Of a DNA stretch of 64,000 nt, positions 27,781 to 36,567 are shown piece after piece (within the stretch, counting starts at the first letter, position 1; the number at the start of each line of letters is the position of its first letter). Source of the stretch: Tardiphaga sp. P9-11 (GTDB lineage: Bacteria > Pseudomonadota > Alphaproteobacteria > Rhizobiales > Xanthobacteraceae). The translations under genes and the position numbers were made by a program. Location of the stretch: contig NZ_NPKQ01000002.1 of assembly GCF_008329525.1 (NCBI RefSeq), positions 1,280,311 through 1,344,310 of the forward strand, given 5' to 3'. Under the pieces are notes generated by a model that did no database searches, was not told the DNA's origin, and saw nothing but the letters and a program-made list of their open reading frames with translations.

Positions 27781-28755
27781 ATGTCCACAGTTGCTCTTCG
27801 GGCTCATGCCCTCCCGCAAGCTCATGCCTCCCATCACGCCAACGACTGGCTGCACGGCATCATCGCCGATGTGCCGACGCCGTTCGACACGCATGGCGCA
27901 CTCGATCTCATCACTTTCGCACGGCTGTGCGAGCGACAGGTCTGCGCCGGCGCCAGTGCCATCCTCGTCGGCGCGACCGCTGGCGAAGCCGACACGCTCA
28001 CCTCGAACGAGCGCGCCACGCTGATCCGGACTGCCGCCGGCGTCGCCCGCGGGCGCATCCACGTCATCGCCGGCGCGGGATCGAACTGCACCAGCCGCGC
28101 CATTGAATCGACGCGGCTGGCATGGGCCGTCGGCGCCGATGCCGTCATGTCGGTCGTGCCGTATTACAACCGCCCGACGGCAAGTGGCATCGCAGCACAT
28201 TTCCGTGCGATCCTGGAGGCGACATTGCTGCCGGTCATTGTGCATGACGCACCGTCGCGTTGTGCCCGTGCGCTGACCGACGACACGCTCATCAGTCTCG
28301 CCGCCTCGCCACGATTGATAGGTCTGCGCGACGACACCGGCGACGCCGGGCGACTGGCGCGATTGCGACCGCTGCTGCCAGCGGGTTTCCGGATGCTGAC
28401 GGGACAGGACACCGCAGCCCTGCCTTATCTGCTGCTCGGCGGTGACGGCGCTGTCTCCGCGATAGCTAATGTGGCGCCGCAGCTCTGCCGCGGCATGTAT
28501 TACGCGGCCCGCCAGGGATGCCCCCGCTATGCGACGACCATCTCCGACATGCTGGCGCCACTCGCAGAAGCCCTGCCGCCGGATCTGGTCGCATCGGCGG
28601 TGAAATTTGTATTGAGCTTGCGGGGATTGGGGAATGCCGCCGTCCGTCTGCCGCTGACGGAGCTCACCGAGACCGAGCAGCAGCAGGTCTATTCCGCGAT
28701 GGAAGCGATCTGGGCGCAGCCTGACGACGCGCCGCCCCTGCGCCGCGCCCGCTAG
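27781..28755 (+). CDS. DapA/NAL-family aldolase homologue lacking the catalytic lysine
   Basis: This 324-residue TIM-barrel protein is clearly of the dihydrodipicolinate synthase / N-acetylneuraminate lyase family: GATAGEADTLTSNER replaces the usual GTTGE block, and PYYNRP and VHDAPSRC are kept. The Schiff-base lysine of the GIKEAT motif is Arg183 here (GLRDDTGD). Family enzymes need that lysine to bind pyruvate, so this is probably a non-aldolase, a regulatory relative or a degenerate enzyme. A 30-residue N-terminal extension (AHALPQAHASHH) precedes the barrel. It overlaps the following leftward gene by 4 bases at its 3' end. Confidence 0.8.
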   Translation: MSTVALRAHALPQAHASHHANDWLHGIIADVPTPFDTHGALDLITFARLCERQVCAGASAILVGATAGEADTLTSNERATLIRTAAGVARGRIHVIAGAGSNCTSRAIESTRLAWAVGADAVMSVVPYYNRPTASGIAAHFRAILEATLLPVIVHDAPSRCARALTDDTLISLAASPRLIGLRDDTGDAGRLARLRPLLPAGFRMLTGQDTAALPYLLLGGDGAVSAIANVAPQLCRGMYYAARQGCPRYATTISDMLAPLAEALPPDLVASAVKFVLSLRGLGNAAVRLPLTELTETEQQQVYSAMEAIWAQPDDAPPLRRAR

Positions 28756-28934
28756 GCTTGCGGGCGCTCGTTCTTCTCACGACATTTCGGGCCGGGTCCG
28801 CGCATGTAATGCGCGGCTGGCCGATAGACAGCAGGTCCAATGACGAAACGCCATAGCCGGGCGAGGATGCCCGGCATGATCGCCGCATAGGAGCCAATGC
28901 GCGCAAACAGCGCTGCAGAACGGTCTTCCCTCAT
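28752..28934 (-). CDS. small hypothetical protein
   Basis: This 60-residue protein has one moderately hydrophobic segment (SYAAIMPGILARLWRFVIG) and a basic C-terminus ending KCREKNERPQA. Its ATG at 28934 overlaps the stop of the upstream gene by 4 bases (ATGA), which supports coupled translation and therefore reality. Its stop overlaps the convergent DapA-like gene. No family is recognised. Confidence 0.5.
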   Translation of the reverse strand: MREDRSAALFARIGSYAAIMPGILARLWRFVIGPAVYRPAAHYMRGPGPKCREKNERPQA

Positions 28935-29227
28935 GGCACGCTCCGGCGATCCGGAAGCACCGGCGTATCGGCGGCGCGCACACGGACGCGCGCCAGTTCA
29001 CGCCGCGCGCGGCGCATCTTGTCGGCCACCAGGGCCATGTGGATGGCGGCAAAGAAGCCCTTGATGTGGTTACGCGTCAGCCGGGCGGCGACGCAGAGCC
29101 GTTTCCATTGGATATCGCCCGAGTGATGGACGATCGGCGGCTGATTGCGGCTGATGAGGTAGCTGCGATAGGCACTGTCGGCCGAAAAATCGTGCAGCTG
29201 CGTATCGCGATTGTAGAACATCGTCAT
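28931..29227 (-). CDS. hypothetical protein
   Basis: This 98-residue protein starts MTMFYNRDTQLHDFSADSAY. The ATG at 29227 is preferred over upstream in-frame codons that would add an RRRTTT lead. It is rich in Arg and His, with a possible helical C-terminal half (LVADKMRRARRELARVRVR). It is the first gene of a two-gene leftward unit with a 4-base overlap. I do not recognise it. Confidence 0.5.
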   Translation of the reverse strand: MTMFYNRDTQLHDFSADSAYRSYLISRNQPPIVHHSGDIQWKRLCVAARLTRNHIKGFFAAIHMALVADKMRRARRELARVRVRAADTPVLPDRRSVP

Positions 29228-29386
29228 GGTCGTTGTCCGTCTTCTCAAATCCCTGGCGCATGAGCGCGTCGGGATGGTGAGAAGATGCGGACATCGCCAT
29301 ATGAAATCGAGACGGGCAGCCGCGCCTGTTCATAGGCACGGCATAAAAATCAGGAGGCTGGAACTGCCGGAAAGACCAGCGCTCGC

Positions 29387-29650
29387 TCAGCTCTTGGCCA
29401 TGCAGTCTTCGATGTAGAACCAGCGGTCGTCGCCGGCGAGGCCCTTGACCTTGACCTCCTTGCGGCAGGCCTTGAGCTTGCCCTTGTTGGCGCTCCACTT
29501 CGCCTTCATGTCCTTCAGACTCTGCTTGTTCAGCTTCATCTTGGCAGGCGCAGCAGGGGTTGCCGGCGTCGCAGGCGCCTGTGCCAAAGCAACGCCCATT
29601 GAAGTCACAACGAACAGTGCGGCCACGAGGCCCGTAGTGATGCGTGTCAT
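29387..29650 (-). CDS. secreted PsiF-repeat-like protein
   Basis: This 87-residue protein has a clear signal peptide ending near VALAQA, an Ala/Pro/Thr-rich linker, and a C-terminal segment with the cysteine spacing and KVKGLAGDDRWFYIEDC pattern of PsiF repeats (CxxEAKxKGLxGDxRKxFMxxC). PsiF proteins are small periplasmic proteins of unknown mechanism, phosphate-starvation induced in E. coli. The start is ATG at 29650. The match is by eye and limited to one repeat. Confidence 0.6.
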   Translation of the reverse strand: MTRITTGLVAALFVVTSMGVALAQAPATPATPAAPAKMKLNKQSLKDMKAKWSANKGKLKACRKEVKVKGLAGDDRWFYIEDCMAKS

Positions 29651-29737
29651 CGTTATCCCCGAATGTGCTTGTTTTGAAGATTGTTCGTCAGATGTGATAC
29701 GGAACCGGAAGCTTTCGCTGCCGATCCCGCACAGGTT

Positions 29738-31396
29738 TTACTGGAAGATGCGCGCGGCGCTCTGCAGCGTGAGCCAAACACCCCAGCACAGCGGGACACC
29801 GACAAAGGCCCAGAAGGCAATGGCGGAGCCGTCGAAACCGCCCTTGCCGATGCCGTAGGAGCCTCCGCCGGTCGATGCGGCTGCAGCACCCTTGGCCTGA
29901 AGCGCGGCGACTTCTTCCGGCTTCATAAACCAATGCGGCGCCAGTGGCTTCACCAGCATGTTGCAGATCAGTCCCAGCACCAGCATGCCGGCGAGGATGT
30001 ACATCGTGAAGTCATAGACCTGTGCCCGCGGCACGCCGGCAGCGATCTGGAATTCACGGATGTAGTTCACCACCACGGGGCCAACGATACCCGCGGTTGC
30101 CCAGGCCGTCAGCAGTCGGCCGTGGATCGCGCCGACGAACTGGGTGCCGAAGATATCGGCGAGATAGGCCGGGATGGTCGCGAAGCCGCCGCCATACATC
30201 GAGAGGATGATGCCGAAGGCCAGCACGAACAGAACCTTGCTGCCCATCGCCGCGAAGGTCGGCACCAGCGCATAAAGCACGATGCCGAGGATGAAGAACG
30301 TATAGTAGGTGTTCTTGCGGCCGAGCTTGTCCGACAGCGAGGCCCAGAAGAAACGGCCGCCGATGTTGAACAGCGAGATCAGACCCGCGAAGCCGGCTGC
30401 GATGCCGGCGATCGCAGTCTTCTGCGCGGCCGAGAGCTGGCTGAAGGAGAGATCGGGCGCGCCGATCAGCTTGCCCGCGAAGATCTCCTGCAGCATGGGC
30501 GAGGCCATGCCGATGACGCCGATGCCCGCCGACACGTTCAGGCAGAGCACGCCCCAGATCAGCCAGAACTGCTTGGTCTTGTGCGCATTGTCGAGATGCA
30601 CGTGGCCGGTGGTGATCATCGCGTTCGCGGTCGCTGGCGGGGTCCAGCCTTCCGGCTTCCAGTTCGGTGGCGTGATGCGATAGGAGAATGCGCCAATGGT
30701 CATGAACACGAAGTAGATGACGCCCATGGCCAGGAAGGTCTGCCAGACGCCGACATCGGTCGGGGTCTTGAAATAGTTCATCAGGAGGTTGGCGAGCGGC
30801 GATCCAATCATCGCGCCACCACCGAAGCCCATGATGGCCATACCCGTCGCCATGCCGCGACGATCCGGGAACCACTTCACCAGCGTCGATACCGGCGAGA
30901 TGTAGCCGAGGCCGAGACCAACGCCGCCTATCACGCCGGAGCCGATCCACAGCAACCAGAGCTGATGCGTGTAGACGCCGATCGAACCGAGCACGAGACC
31001 ACCGCACCAGCACAGCGCCGAGACGAAGCCGGCCTTGCGCGGACCGACGCGTTCGAGCCAGCCGCCCCAGATGGCAGCGGAGACACCGAGCAGCACGAAG
31101 AACAGCGTGTACATCCAGCCGAGGCTGGCGACCTTCCAGTTGCACGTCGTGGTGAAGAGTTCTGTGGCGAGGCTCATGCCGTCGCACACTTCCTTCGAAG
31201 CGGGTGTGGTGATCGCCTGCGACAATGGCAGCCAGAACACGCTGAAGCCGTAGGCCATGCCGATGCAGAGATGGATGCAGAGTGCCGCAGGTGGAACCAG
31301 CCACCGGTTGAAGCCGGCAGTCGCAATGATGCGTTCGCGTTCCAGCAATCCTGGCTTGGTGCCAGACAGTGTTCCGGCGTTGCCCACACTTGTCAT
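29738..31396 (-). CDS. MFS transporter, oxalate/formate antiporter (OFA) family
   Basis: This 553-residue polytopic protein has about 12 membrane segments plus a longer than usual C-terminus. OFA features are AAIWGGWLERVGPRKAG in loop 2-3, GLGYISPVSTLVKWFPDRRG around helix 4-5, and a large periplasmic insertion after helix 1 containing TTTCNWK. Likely substrates are small carboxylates such as oxalate and formate; the exact one is uncertain. ATG at 31396 has GGGGAGA 6 bases upstream, so the 29 extra residues of the longer frame are rejected. The C-terminal tail includes an Ala/Gly/Ser-rich stretch before a final hydrophobic segment. Confidence 0.88.
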   Translation of the reverse strand: MTSVGNAGTLSGTKPGLLERERIIATAGFNRWLVPPAALCIHLCIGMAYGFSVFWLPLSQAITTPASKEVCDGMSLATELFTTTCNWKVASLGWMYTLFFVLLGVSAAIWGGWLERVGPRKAGFVSALCWCGGLVLGSIGVYTHQLWLLWIGSGVIGGVGLGLGYISPVSTLVKWFPDRRGMATGMAIMGFGGGAMIGSPLANLLMNYFKTPTDVGVWQTFLAMGVIYFVFMTIGAFSYRITPPNWKPEGWTPPATANAMITTGHVHLDNAHKTKQFWLIWGVLCLNVSAGIGVIGMASPMLQEIFAGKLIGAPDLSFSQLSAAQKTAIAGIAAGFAGLISLFNIGGRFFWASLSDKLGRKNTYYTFFILGIVLYALVPTFAAMGSKVLFVLAFGIILSMYGGGFATIPAYLADIFGTQFVGAIHGRLLTAWATAGIVGPVVVNYIREFQIAAGVPRAQVYDFTMYILAGMLVLGLICNMLVKPLAPHWFMKPEEVAALQAKGAAAASTGGGSYGIGKGGFDGSAIAFWAFVGVPLCWGVWLTLQSAARIFQ

Positions 31397-31597
31397 GAAA
31401 GTTCTCCCCTGCATCCGACCCTTCTGAACCGGTCTGCGATTTGAAAAAGTCGCTTCGTCAATTCCCCTGCGGTGCACAGACAAAGATTCACGCGCACTCG
31501 CACTTTGGGAACAGGGCCAGAAGCGACTGCGAGAGTCGATAGTCCAAAGGTATCAGCAACGAAAATTTATCAATGATTTCCACTGCATCGCAGCAAT

Positions 31598-31846
31598 TCA
31601 ATCGCGATTTGCAATCGCAGCATTTCGTTTCTCGATGAAGAAAACGATCACGTCACCGCTGCGTTCGGAGGCTTCGATCTGATCGCCGCTTTGCTGGATC
31701 AACGCAGGGATGTCGATCACCGCGAGGGGGTCCGTGCAGTGGACTTCGAGCCGATCGCCGACCGACAGTGCCTTCATCGCCTTGCGCGTCATCAGCGCCG
31801 GCAGTGGGCATTTCAATCCGGTCAGGTCGAGCTTGGTCACGGGCAT
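31598..31846 (-). CDS. TusA/SirA-family sulfurtransferase-like protein
   Basis: This 82-residue TusA-fold protein has the family motif LKCPLPALM, with Cys13 as the expected persulfide-carrying residue, and the GDRLEVHCTDP strand. TusA relays sulfur for tRNA thiolation or molybdenum cofactor biosynthesis. The divergent neighbour mobA, which completes the molybdenum guanine dinucleotide cofactor, makes a Moco link plausible. The start is ATG at 31846. Confidence 0.88.
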   Translation of the reverse strand: MPVTKLDLTGLKCPLPALMTRKAMKALSVGDRLEVHCTDPLAVIDIPALIQQSGDQIEASERSGDVIVFFIEKRNAAIANRD

Positions 31847-31910
31847 CGTGCGGTTCCACTTGGCGTAACTGCGTTATATCGAGCTGGCGTCAAATGTCAT
31901 ATGCAGCGGT

Positions 31911-32549
31911 ATGGCGATGACGAACACATATCCGGCCACTCTGGGCGTACTTCTCGCGGGCGGTATGGCGCGCCGGATGGGCGGCGGCGACAAGCCGATG
32001 CGTGAGATTGGCGGCACGACGATTCTGGCCCGCGTGATCGCGCGCATCGCACCGCAATGCAATGGGCTGGTGCTGAATGCCAATGGCGACCCCGCGCGAT
32101 TTACACCCTTCGGTCTGCCGGTGATTGCCGACGACGTCGCGGATTTTCCTGGCCCCCTTGCCGGCATTCTCGCAGGCCTGGAATGGACAGCCGCCAACCG
32201 ACCGGACGTCACCTGGATGCTGAGTGCCGCCGGTGACTGCCCGTTCCTGCCGCGCGATCTCGTCGCGCGTTTGCATAACGCCCGCATCGCAGAGAATGCG
32301 CAGCTTGCTGTCGCCTCCTCCGCAGGACAATCGCATCCGGTCATCGGACTGTGGGATGTCGCGCTGCGCCATGAGTTACGGCACGCGCTTGTCAATGAAG
32401 ACATCCGCAAGGTCGGCCGCTGGACGTCCCGCTACAGGCTCGCCACCGTGGAATGGCCGGTCGATCCCGTCGATCCGTTCTTCAATGCCAACACGATGGA
32501 CGACATCGCCGAAGCCGAACGGCTCGCATTGCTCGACGACAAAGCCTGA
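31911..32549 (+). CDS. mobA: molybdenum cofactor guanylyltransferase
   Basis: This 212-residue protein has the nucleotidyltransferase signature [16 protein letters not shown] near residues 14-29. It would attach GMP to molybdopterin-Mo to give MGD. The downstream blocks [19 protein letters not shown] and [14 protein letters not shown] (metal-binding Asp) and the C-terminal [14 protein letters not shown] are all typical. The start ATG 31911 lies 64 bases from the divergent tusA-like gene. Confidence 0.95.
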   Translation: MAMTNTYPATLGVLLAGGMARRMGGGDKPMREIGGTTILARVIARIAPQCNGLVLNANGDPARFTPFGLPVIADDVADFPGPLAGILAGLEWTAANRPDVTWMLSAAGDCPFLPRDLVARLHNARIAENAQLAVASSAGQSHPVIGLWDVALRHELRHALVNEDIRKVGRWTSRYRLATVEWPVDPVDPFFNANTMDDIAEAERLALLDDKA

Positions 32550-32603
32550 CCTAAGCTTCTCCCAACACGCGGCCGAAGTGTCGCGACATATGGGAGGACC
32601 TTC

Positions 32604-33812
32604 ATGCGCGGCACATCTCTGTCCGTGATCTCTAGCCTTGCATTCGTATTGCTCACGTCCGTCGCCTCCGCGCAGGTCTCTGACGACGTCGTCAAGATCG
32701 GCGTGCTCACTGATATGAACGGGCCAGCCTCGACGCCATCGGGCCAAGGCTCGGTGACCGCCGCACAGATGGCCGTGGACGATTTCGGCGGCACCGTGCT
32801 CGGCAAGCCGATCAGCATCATCATCGGCGATCATCAGCTCAAGCCCGATATCGGCGCGAGTCTGGCGCGGCGATGGTATGATGTCGATCAGGTCGATCTC
32901 ATCGTCGACGTGCCGGTCTCTGCCGTTGGTCTTGCCGTGCAGAATGTCGCCAACGACAGGAAGCGGCTGTTCATCACCCATTCGACCGGCGCTGCAGACT
33001 TTCACGGCAAGTTCTGTTCGCCCTATACGATGCAATGGGTATTCGACACCCGCGCGCTCGCCGTCGGCACCGCACAGGAGGTGGTGAAACGCGGCGGCGA
33101 TAGCTGGTTCTTCATCACCGATGACTTTGCGTTCGGTCATGCGCTGGAACGCGATGCATCGGCCGTGGTGACCAGGACCGGCGGCAAGGTGCTGGGTAAC
33201 GTGCGACCGCCCTTCGGCGCATCGGACCTGTCGTCCTTCGTGTTGCAGGCGCAGGCCTCGAAGGCCAAGATCATCGGCATCGCCGGCGGGCCGCCGAACA
33301 ACATCAACGAGATCAAGACCGCCGGCGAATTCGGCGTGTTCAAGGGCGGCCAGCAGATGGCGGCGCTGCTGGCGCTGATCACCGACATCGACTCGCTGGG
33401 GCTCCAGACCGCGCAGGGCTTGCTGCTCACCACCGCGTTCTACTGGGATATGGACGACAAGACTCGCGCCTGGTCGAAGCGCTTCTTCGAGAAGACCAAG
33501 CGCATGCCCACCATGTGGCAGGCTGGCGTCTATTCCTCGACCATGGTCTATCTCAATGCCATCAAGGAGGCTGGCACCGACGAGCCTCTGAAGGTTGCCG
33601 CGAAAATGCGCGAGAAGCCGATCGAGGATTTCTTCGCGCGCAACGGCAGACTACGCGAGGATGGTTTGATGGTGCACGACCTGATGCTGGTGCAGGTCAA
33701 GTCGCCGGAAGAGTCGAAATATCCGTGGGACTACTACAAGATCCTCGCGAAGATTTCCGGCGAGGAAGCGTTCGGCCCACCGGATCCAGCCTGTGCATTG
33801 GGGAAGAAGTAG
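32604..33812 (+). CDS. ABC transporter substrate-binding protein, branched-chain amino acid type
   Basis: This 402-residue periplasmic binding protein has a signal peptide cleaved near VASAQ. The mature protein starts VKIGVLTDMNGPAS, the Leu/Ile/Val-BP family (type I PBP) hallmark, and continues IIIGDHQLKPDIGASLARRW. Ligands of this group range from amino acids to aromatic acids and amides; none can be assigned. A GGGAGG box lies 6 bases before the ATG. No permease or ATPase genes adjoin it, so it is an orphan binding protein, as is common in these genomes. Confidence 0.9.
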   Translation: MRGTSLSVISSLAFVLLTSVASAQVSDDVVKIGVLTDMNGPASTPSGQGSVTAAQMAVDDFGGTVLGKPISIIIGDHQLKPDIGASLARRWYDVDQVDLIVDVPVSAVGLAVQNVANDRKRLFITHSTGAADFHGKFCSPYTMQWVFDTRALAVGTAQEVVKRGGDSWFFITDDFAFGHALERDASAVVTRTGGKVLGNVRPPFGASDLSSFVLQAQASKAKIIGIAGGPPNNINEIKTAGEFGVFKGGQQMAALLALITDIDSLGLQTAQGLLLTTAFYWDMDDKTRAWSKRFFEKTKRMPTMWQAGVYSSTMVYLNAIKEAGTDEPLKVAAKMREKPIEDFFARNGRLREDGLMVHDLMLVQVKSPEESKYPWDYYKILAKISGEEAFGPPDPACALGKK

Positions 33813-33820
33813 ACGACCGA

Positions 33821-34801
33821 CTACTTCACCACCCCGATCTCCTTGAAATACTTCAGCACGCCCGGATGGATCAGCGCCACGTCAGGTGCTGACGCCACCG
33901 TGTTCGATGCCGTGGTCTCCTTGGCCTGCGCGAGCCGGGCGCCGAGCGTGGCCTCGGCGCCATGCAGCGTCTTCGCCAGTCGATAGGCAACGTCATCGGG
34001 CAGCGTTTCGCGCGCGAGAATGTAGCTCCACGAGCCCACCGACGCGATTGGCACCGGTTGGTTCGGGTAGCTGTTGGCGTCGACCAGCATCGGCTTGAGG
34101 AAAGCATGCTTGGCGCGGATCTGCGCGATCTCCGCCGCGTCAGGCGCAATGAAGCGCGCGCCGCCCGGGCTTTCGCTCATGGCCTTGAAACCGGGCCAGC
34201 CCAATCCTGCACCCCACAATGCGGCCACGCGGCCGTCCTGCACCATGGCCGGGCCATCGCCGGCGCGGTCGAGATAGACCGACTGGAAATCCTTGTCCTG
34301 ATCGAGACCAAGCCCATCCAGCACATAGCGCGACAGAATCACCAGACCAGACCCCTTTGCGCCGAAGGCGATCGGCTTGCCGACGAGATCGCGGATCGTC
34401 CTGTAGGGGCTGTCGGCGCGGACCACGAACATGCCGGGATTGGAATAGAGTGCGGTGATGATCTTGAGCTTCGTCGGTGCCCGGCCAATGCCCTTGAACG
34501 CCTCATAAGCTGGCTCACCGGCCACCAGCGCGAGATCGAGCTGGCCGGCTTCGAGCAACGGGATGTTCTCGGTCGAACCCTTGGTATTGCGCGTCGCAAG
34601 GGTCAGCGACGGATCGGCCTTGTTCATCACCTCGGCAAAAGCGTCACCATAGAGCGGAAAGCCGCCGCCAGGCGTCGCCGTGCCGAGACTCAAGCTGAGA
34701 ACAGGACCTGGCATCGTGATCGACATCGGCTTGGCTCCCTCCTGCGCAACGGCCGTGGTGACAATCAGAAGTGCTGCGCAAAGAAGCGGCATCATTTTCA
34801 T
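33821..34801 (-). CDS. TAXI-family TRAP transporter substrate-binding protein
   Basis: This 326-residue protein has a signal peptide (LCAALLIVTTAVA) and the TAXI pattern LSLGTATPGGGFPLYGDAFAEVM followed by STENIPLLEAGQLDLALV. These proteins bind small carboxylates or amino acids for DctQM-type carriers. No membrane subunit gene is adjacent. It is convergent with the ABC binding protein 8 bases away and divergent from the tctC-like gene. The start is ATG at 34801. Confidence 0.9.
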   Translation of the reverse strand: MKMMPLLCAALLIVTTAVAQEGAKPMSITMPGPVLSLSLGTATPGGGFPLYGDAFAEVMNKADPSLTLATRNTKGSTENIPLLEAGQLDLALVAGEPAYEAFKGIGRAPTKLKIITALYSNPGMFVVRADSPYRTIRDLVGKPIAFGAKGSGLVILSRYVLDGLGLDQDKDFQSVYLDRAGDGPAMVQDGRVAALWGAGLGWPGFKAMSESPGGARFIAPDAAEIAQIRAKHAFLKPMLVDANSYPNQPVPIASVGSWSYILARETLPDDVAYRLAKTLHGAEATLGARLAQAKETTASNTVASAPDVALIHPGVLKYFKEIGVVK

Positions 34802-34949
34802 GGGGCATCCTGACGTCGTTCAGCCTGCATCGTTGAGCCATGCTTGTAGGCAAAATCCGAATTCTGTGAAAGCATGGAGGTAACGGGCGGCAAGCCCGAT
34901 CAAACAACGTCGCGCATCACCGCCGCGATTTTCATGTCTGGGAGGGATT

Positions 34950-35927
34950 ATGATCGCTTTTCTGCGTGCTGCTGTTCTGTGTCTTGTCGGCTTCGCCAGC
35001 CTTGCCACGGCAACCCTCCCCGCTTCTGCTGCCGGCTATCCCGATCGCCCCGTGCGCTGGCTGATCGGCTTCGCGGCCGGCGGCCCGGTCGATATCGTGG
35101 CGCGCATCATGGCGCAGTGGCTGTCGGATCATTTCGGCCAGCAATTCGTCGTCGAGAACCGCGCAGGCTCCGGCGGCAATCTGGCCGCAGCAGCAGCCGT
35201 CACCTCGGCGCCGGATGGCTATACGCTGCTATTCGTCGCGCCGAACAATGCGATCTCCACCTCGCTGTACAAGAAGCTGCCTTATGACTTCATCCGCGAT
35301 ACCGTGCCGGTCGCCAGCATCATGCAGCTGACCAATATGCTGGTGGTGTCGAATGGCATGCCCGTGAAAACGGTCCAGGAGTTCATCGACTACTGCAAGG
35401 CCAATCCCGGCAAGATTTCATATGCTTCATCAGGCAATGGCACCTCGGTGCATATGTCGGCCGAATTGTTCAAGGCGATGACCAAGTGCGACATGATCCA
35501 CGTGCCCTATCGCGGCTCGGCGATCGCGTTTCCCGACATCATCTCCAACAAGGTGCAGTTGATCTTCGACAACCTGCCCACGGCGCTCGAGCAGTCGCGC
35601 GGCGGCACCGTCCGCGCACTCGGCGTCACCTCGCCGCAACGCTGGCCCATCGTGCCGGATGTCCCAGCCATTGCCGAGACGGTGCCGGGCTTCGAGTCCG
35701 TCGGCTTCTACGGCATCTCCGCGCCGAAGGGCACCCCGCCCGAAGTGATTGCCACCCTCAACAAGGCCGTGGGCGAAGCGCTGAAGGATCCCAAGCTCAT
35801 CGCGCGGCTCGCCGAGACCGGCGGTCTGCCGAAGCCAATGACACCTGAGGAATTCGGCAAGCTCGTAGCCACAGAGACCGAGAAATGGCGCAAGGTGGTG
35901 GAGTTCGCCGGCGTGTCAGTCGACTGA
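34950..35927 (+). CDS. tripartite tricarboxylate transporter (Bug/TctC) substrate-binding protein
   Basis: This 325-residue Bug-family protein has a signal peptide ending near LPASAAG. Diagnostic blocks are YPDRPVRWLIGFAAGGPVD, VVENRAGSGGNLAAAAAV and APDGYTLLFV. These proteins capture carboxylates in the periplasm for TctAB. No tctA or tctB is nearby, the usual situation for the expanded Bug families of Bradyrhizobium relatives. TGGGAGGG lies 5 bases before the ATG. Confidence 0.92.
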   Translation: MIAFLRAAVLCLVGFASLATATLPASAAGYPDRPVRWLIGFAAGGPVDIVARIMAQWLSDHFGQQFVVENRAGSGGNLAAAAAVTSAPDGYTLLFVAPNNAISTSLYKKLPYDFIRDTVPVASIMQLTNMLVVSNGMPVKTVQEFIDYCKANPGKISYASSGNGTSVHMSAELFKAMTKCDMIHVPYRGSAIAFPDIISNKVQLIFDNLPTALEQSRGGTVRALGVTSPQRWPIVPDVPAIAETVPGFESVGFYGISAPKGTPPEVIATLNKAVGEALKDPKLIARLAETGGLPKPMTPEEFGKLVATETEKWRKVVEFAGVSVD

Positions 35928-35944
35928 GCTAGACACCCTTTTGT

Positions 35945-36156
35945 CTAGACGCTCACCGCAACCATGGCGGGCAGTAGTTGAGAACTGCTGACCGCCCCGG
36001 CGACCAGATACGCGAAGCCCAGGAGGGCCAGGAAGCCGAGGAAGAACAGCGCGAAGAAGATGATCGAGAGCTTCTTGGCGAAGGCCGAGATATTGCTGAG
36101 GCCGAGGCCGCCGGCGATCAGGAAATGATCAGACAGATGACAGCCCAGCGAAACAC
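35945..36156 (-). pseudogene. DUF1328 (YtjA-like) small membrane protein, frameshifted
   Basis: GGAGG (36166-36162) lies 5 bases before GTG at 36156, which encodes MFRWAVICLIIS and then meets TGA at 36120-36118. Shifting by one base at that point continues LIAGGLGLSNISAFAKKLSI and IFFALFFLGFLALL. The joined product has the two-helix DUF1328 layout and opening MFRW, as in E. coli YtjA. Loss of one C in a short C run explains the break. The second frame then stays open to 35945. It may be a real null allele or a sequencing error. An intact EcfG-type promoter precedes it. Confidence 0.75.
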
Positions 36157-36187
36157 CCGCGCCTCCAAGCGTTAAATTGCGCGGCCC

Positions 36188-36212
36188 AACGCCACCACCG
36201 GACCAAAGTTCC
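36188..36212 (-). promoter_or_regulatory. EcfG-type general-stress promoter for the DUF1328 gene
   Basis: On the minus strand GGAAC (36212-36208), 16 bases, CGTT (36191-36188) is an exact consensus match. It lies about 32 bases before the GTG start of the frameshifted DUF1328 gene and just ahead of its GGAGG box. Confidence 0.65.
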
Positions 36213-36305
36213 GGCCCCAAGGCCACGGCATTGCCCGCAAGCGACGGTCGATATAAGGAATGCCTGCACCGCCGTCCCCGGCCCTACATCCCGCGGACGC
36301 CGGCG

Positions 36306-36381
36306 GGGCCTGTAGCTCAATGGTTAGAGCCGACCGCTCATAACGGTCTGGTTGCAGGTTCGAGTCCTGCCGGGCCCACCA
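36306..36381 (+). tRNA. tRNA-Ile (anticodon CAT, lysidine type)
   Basis: This is a 76-base cloverleaf with encoded CCA: 7-bp acceptor stem GGGCCTG / CGGGCCC, D arm TAGCTCAATGGTTAGAGC, anticodon stem GACCG / CGGTC with loop CTCATAA (anticodon CAT), and T arm GCAGGTTCGAGTCCTGC. The body resembles bacterial isoleucine tRNA-CAT, in which C34 is modified to lysidine, more than elongator or initiator Met. Met cannot be excluded without a model search. Confidence 0.85.
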
Positions 36382-36406
36382 TTTCGGCGTGCGTGGAAAC
36401 CGCGTT

Positions 36407-36421
36407 TTAACCGCGCGCTAA
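36407..36421 (+). promoter_or_regulatory. possible CtrA box before the micro-membrane protein pair
   Basis: TTAA (36407-36410), 7 bases, CTAA (36418-36421), read TTAACC-N5-CTAACC, is one mismatch from the CtrA consensus TTAA-N7-TTAA and has the same pattern as the box before flhA. It lies 43 bases before the first small ORF. Confidence 0.4.
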
Positions 36422-36463
36422 CCATGAAGTGGCATCCTTATACCCAATCTGAAGGAGTAGCGG

Positions 36464-36559
36464 ATGCGCAGGAAGCTCGAAGTTCTCGGCCTGGCGATCT
36501 ATACGGTCTTCATGCTCGCCGGCATTGCCGCCGATGCCTTTGCACAGACCATCCATTGA
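36464..36559 (+). CDS. 31-residue single-helix membrane protein
   Basis: ATG at 36464 is preceded by AAGGAG at a 6-base spacing. The product starts MRRKLEVLGLAIYTV and has one hydrophobic helix after a basic N-terminus, ending AFAQTIH. The signal-peptide-like AADAFAQ near the end could instead be a cleavage site. The gene is followed after 8 bases by a second tiny membrane ORF. No family is recognised; the good ribosome-binding site supports expression. Confidence 0.5.
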   Translation: MRRKLEVLGLAIYTVFMLAGIAADAFAQTIH

Positions 36560-36567
36560 TCGCAGTC

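Noticed and set aside
29723..29747. GGAAC-N16-CGAT on the plus strand near the end of the MFS gene
   Set aside because: No plus-strand gene follows and the -10 is imperfect.
29681..31444. 587-codon plus-strand frame opposite the OFA transporter
   Set aside because: Composition (His/Arg/Asp-rich, no hydrophobic pattern) is that of an antisense shadow of a membrane-protein gene.
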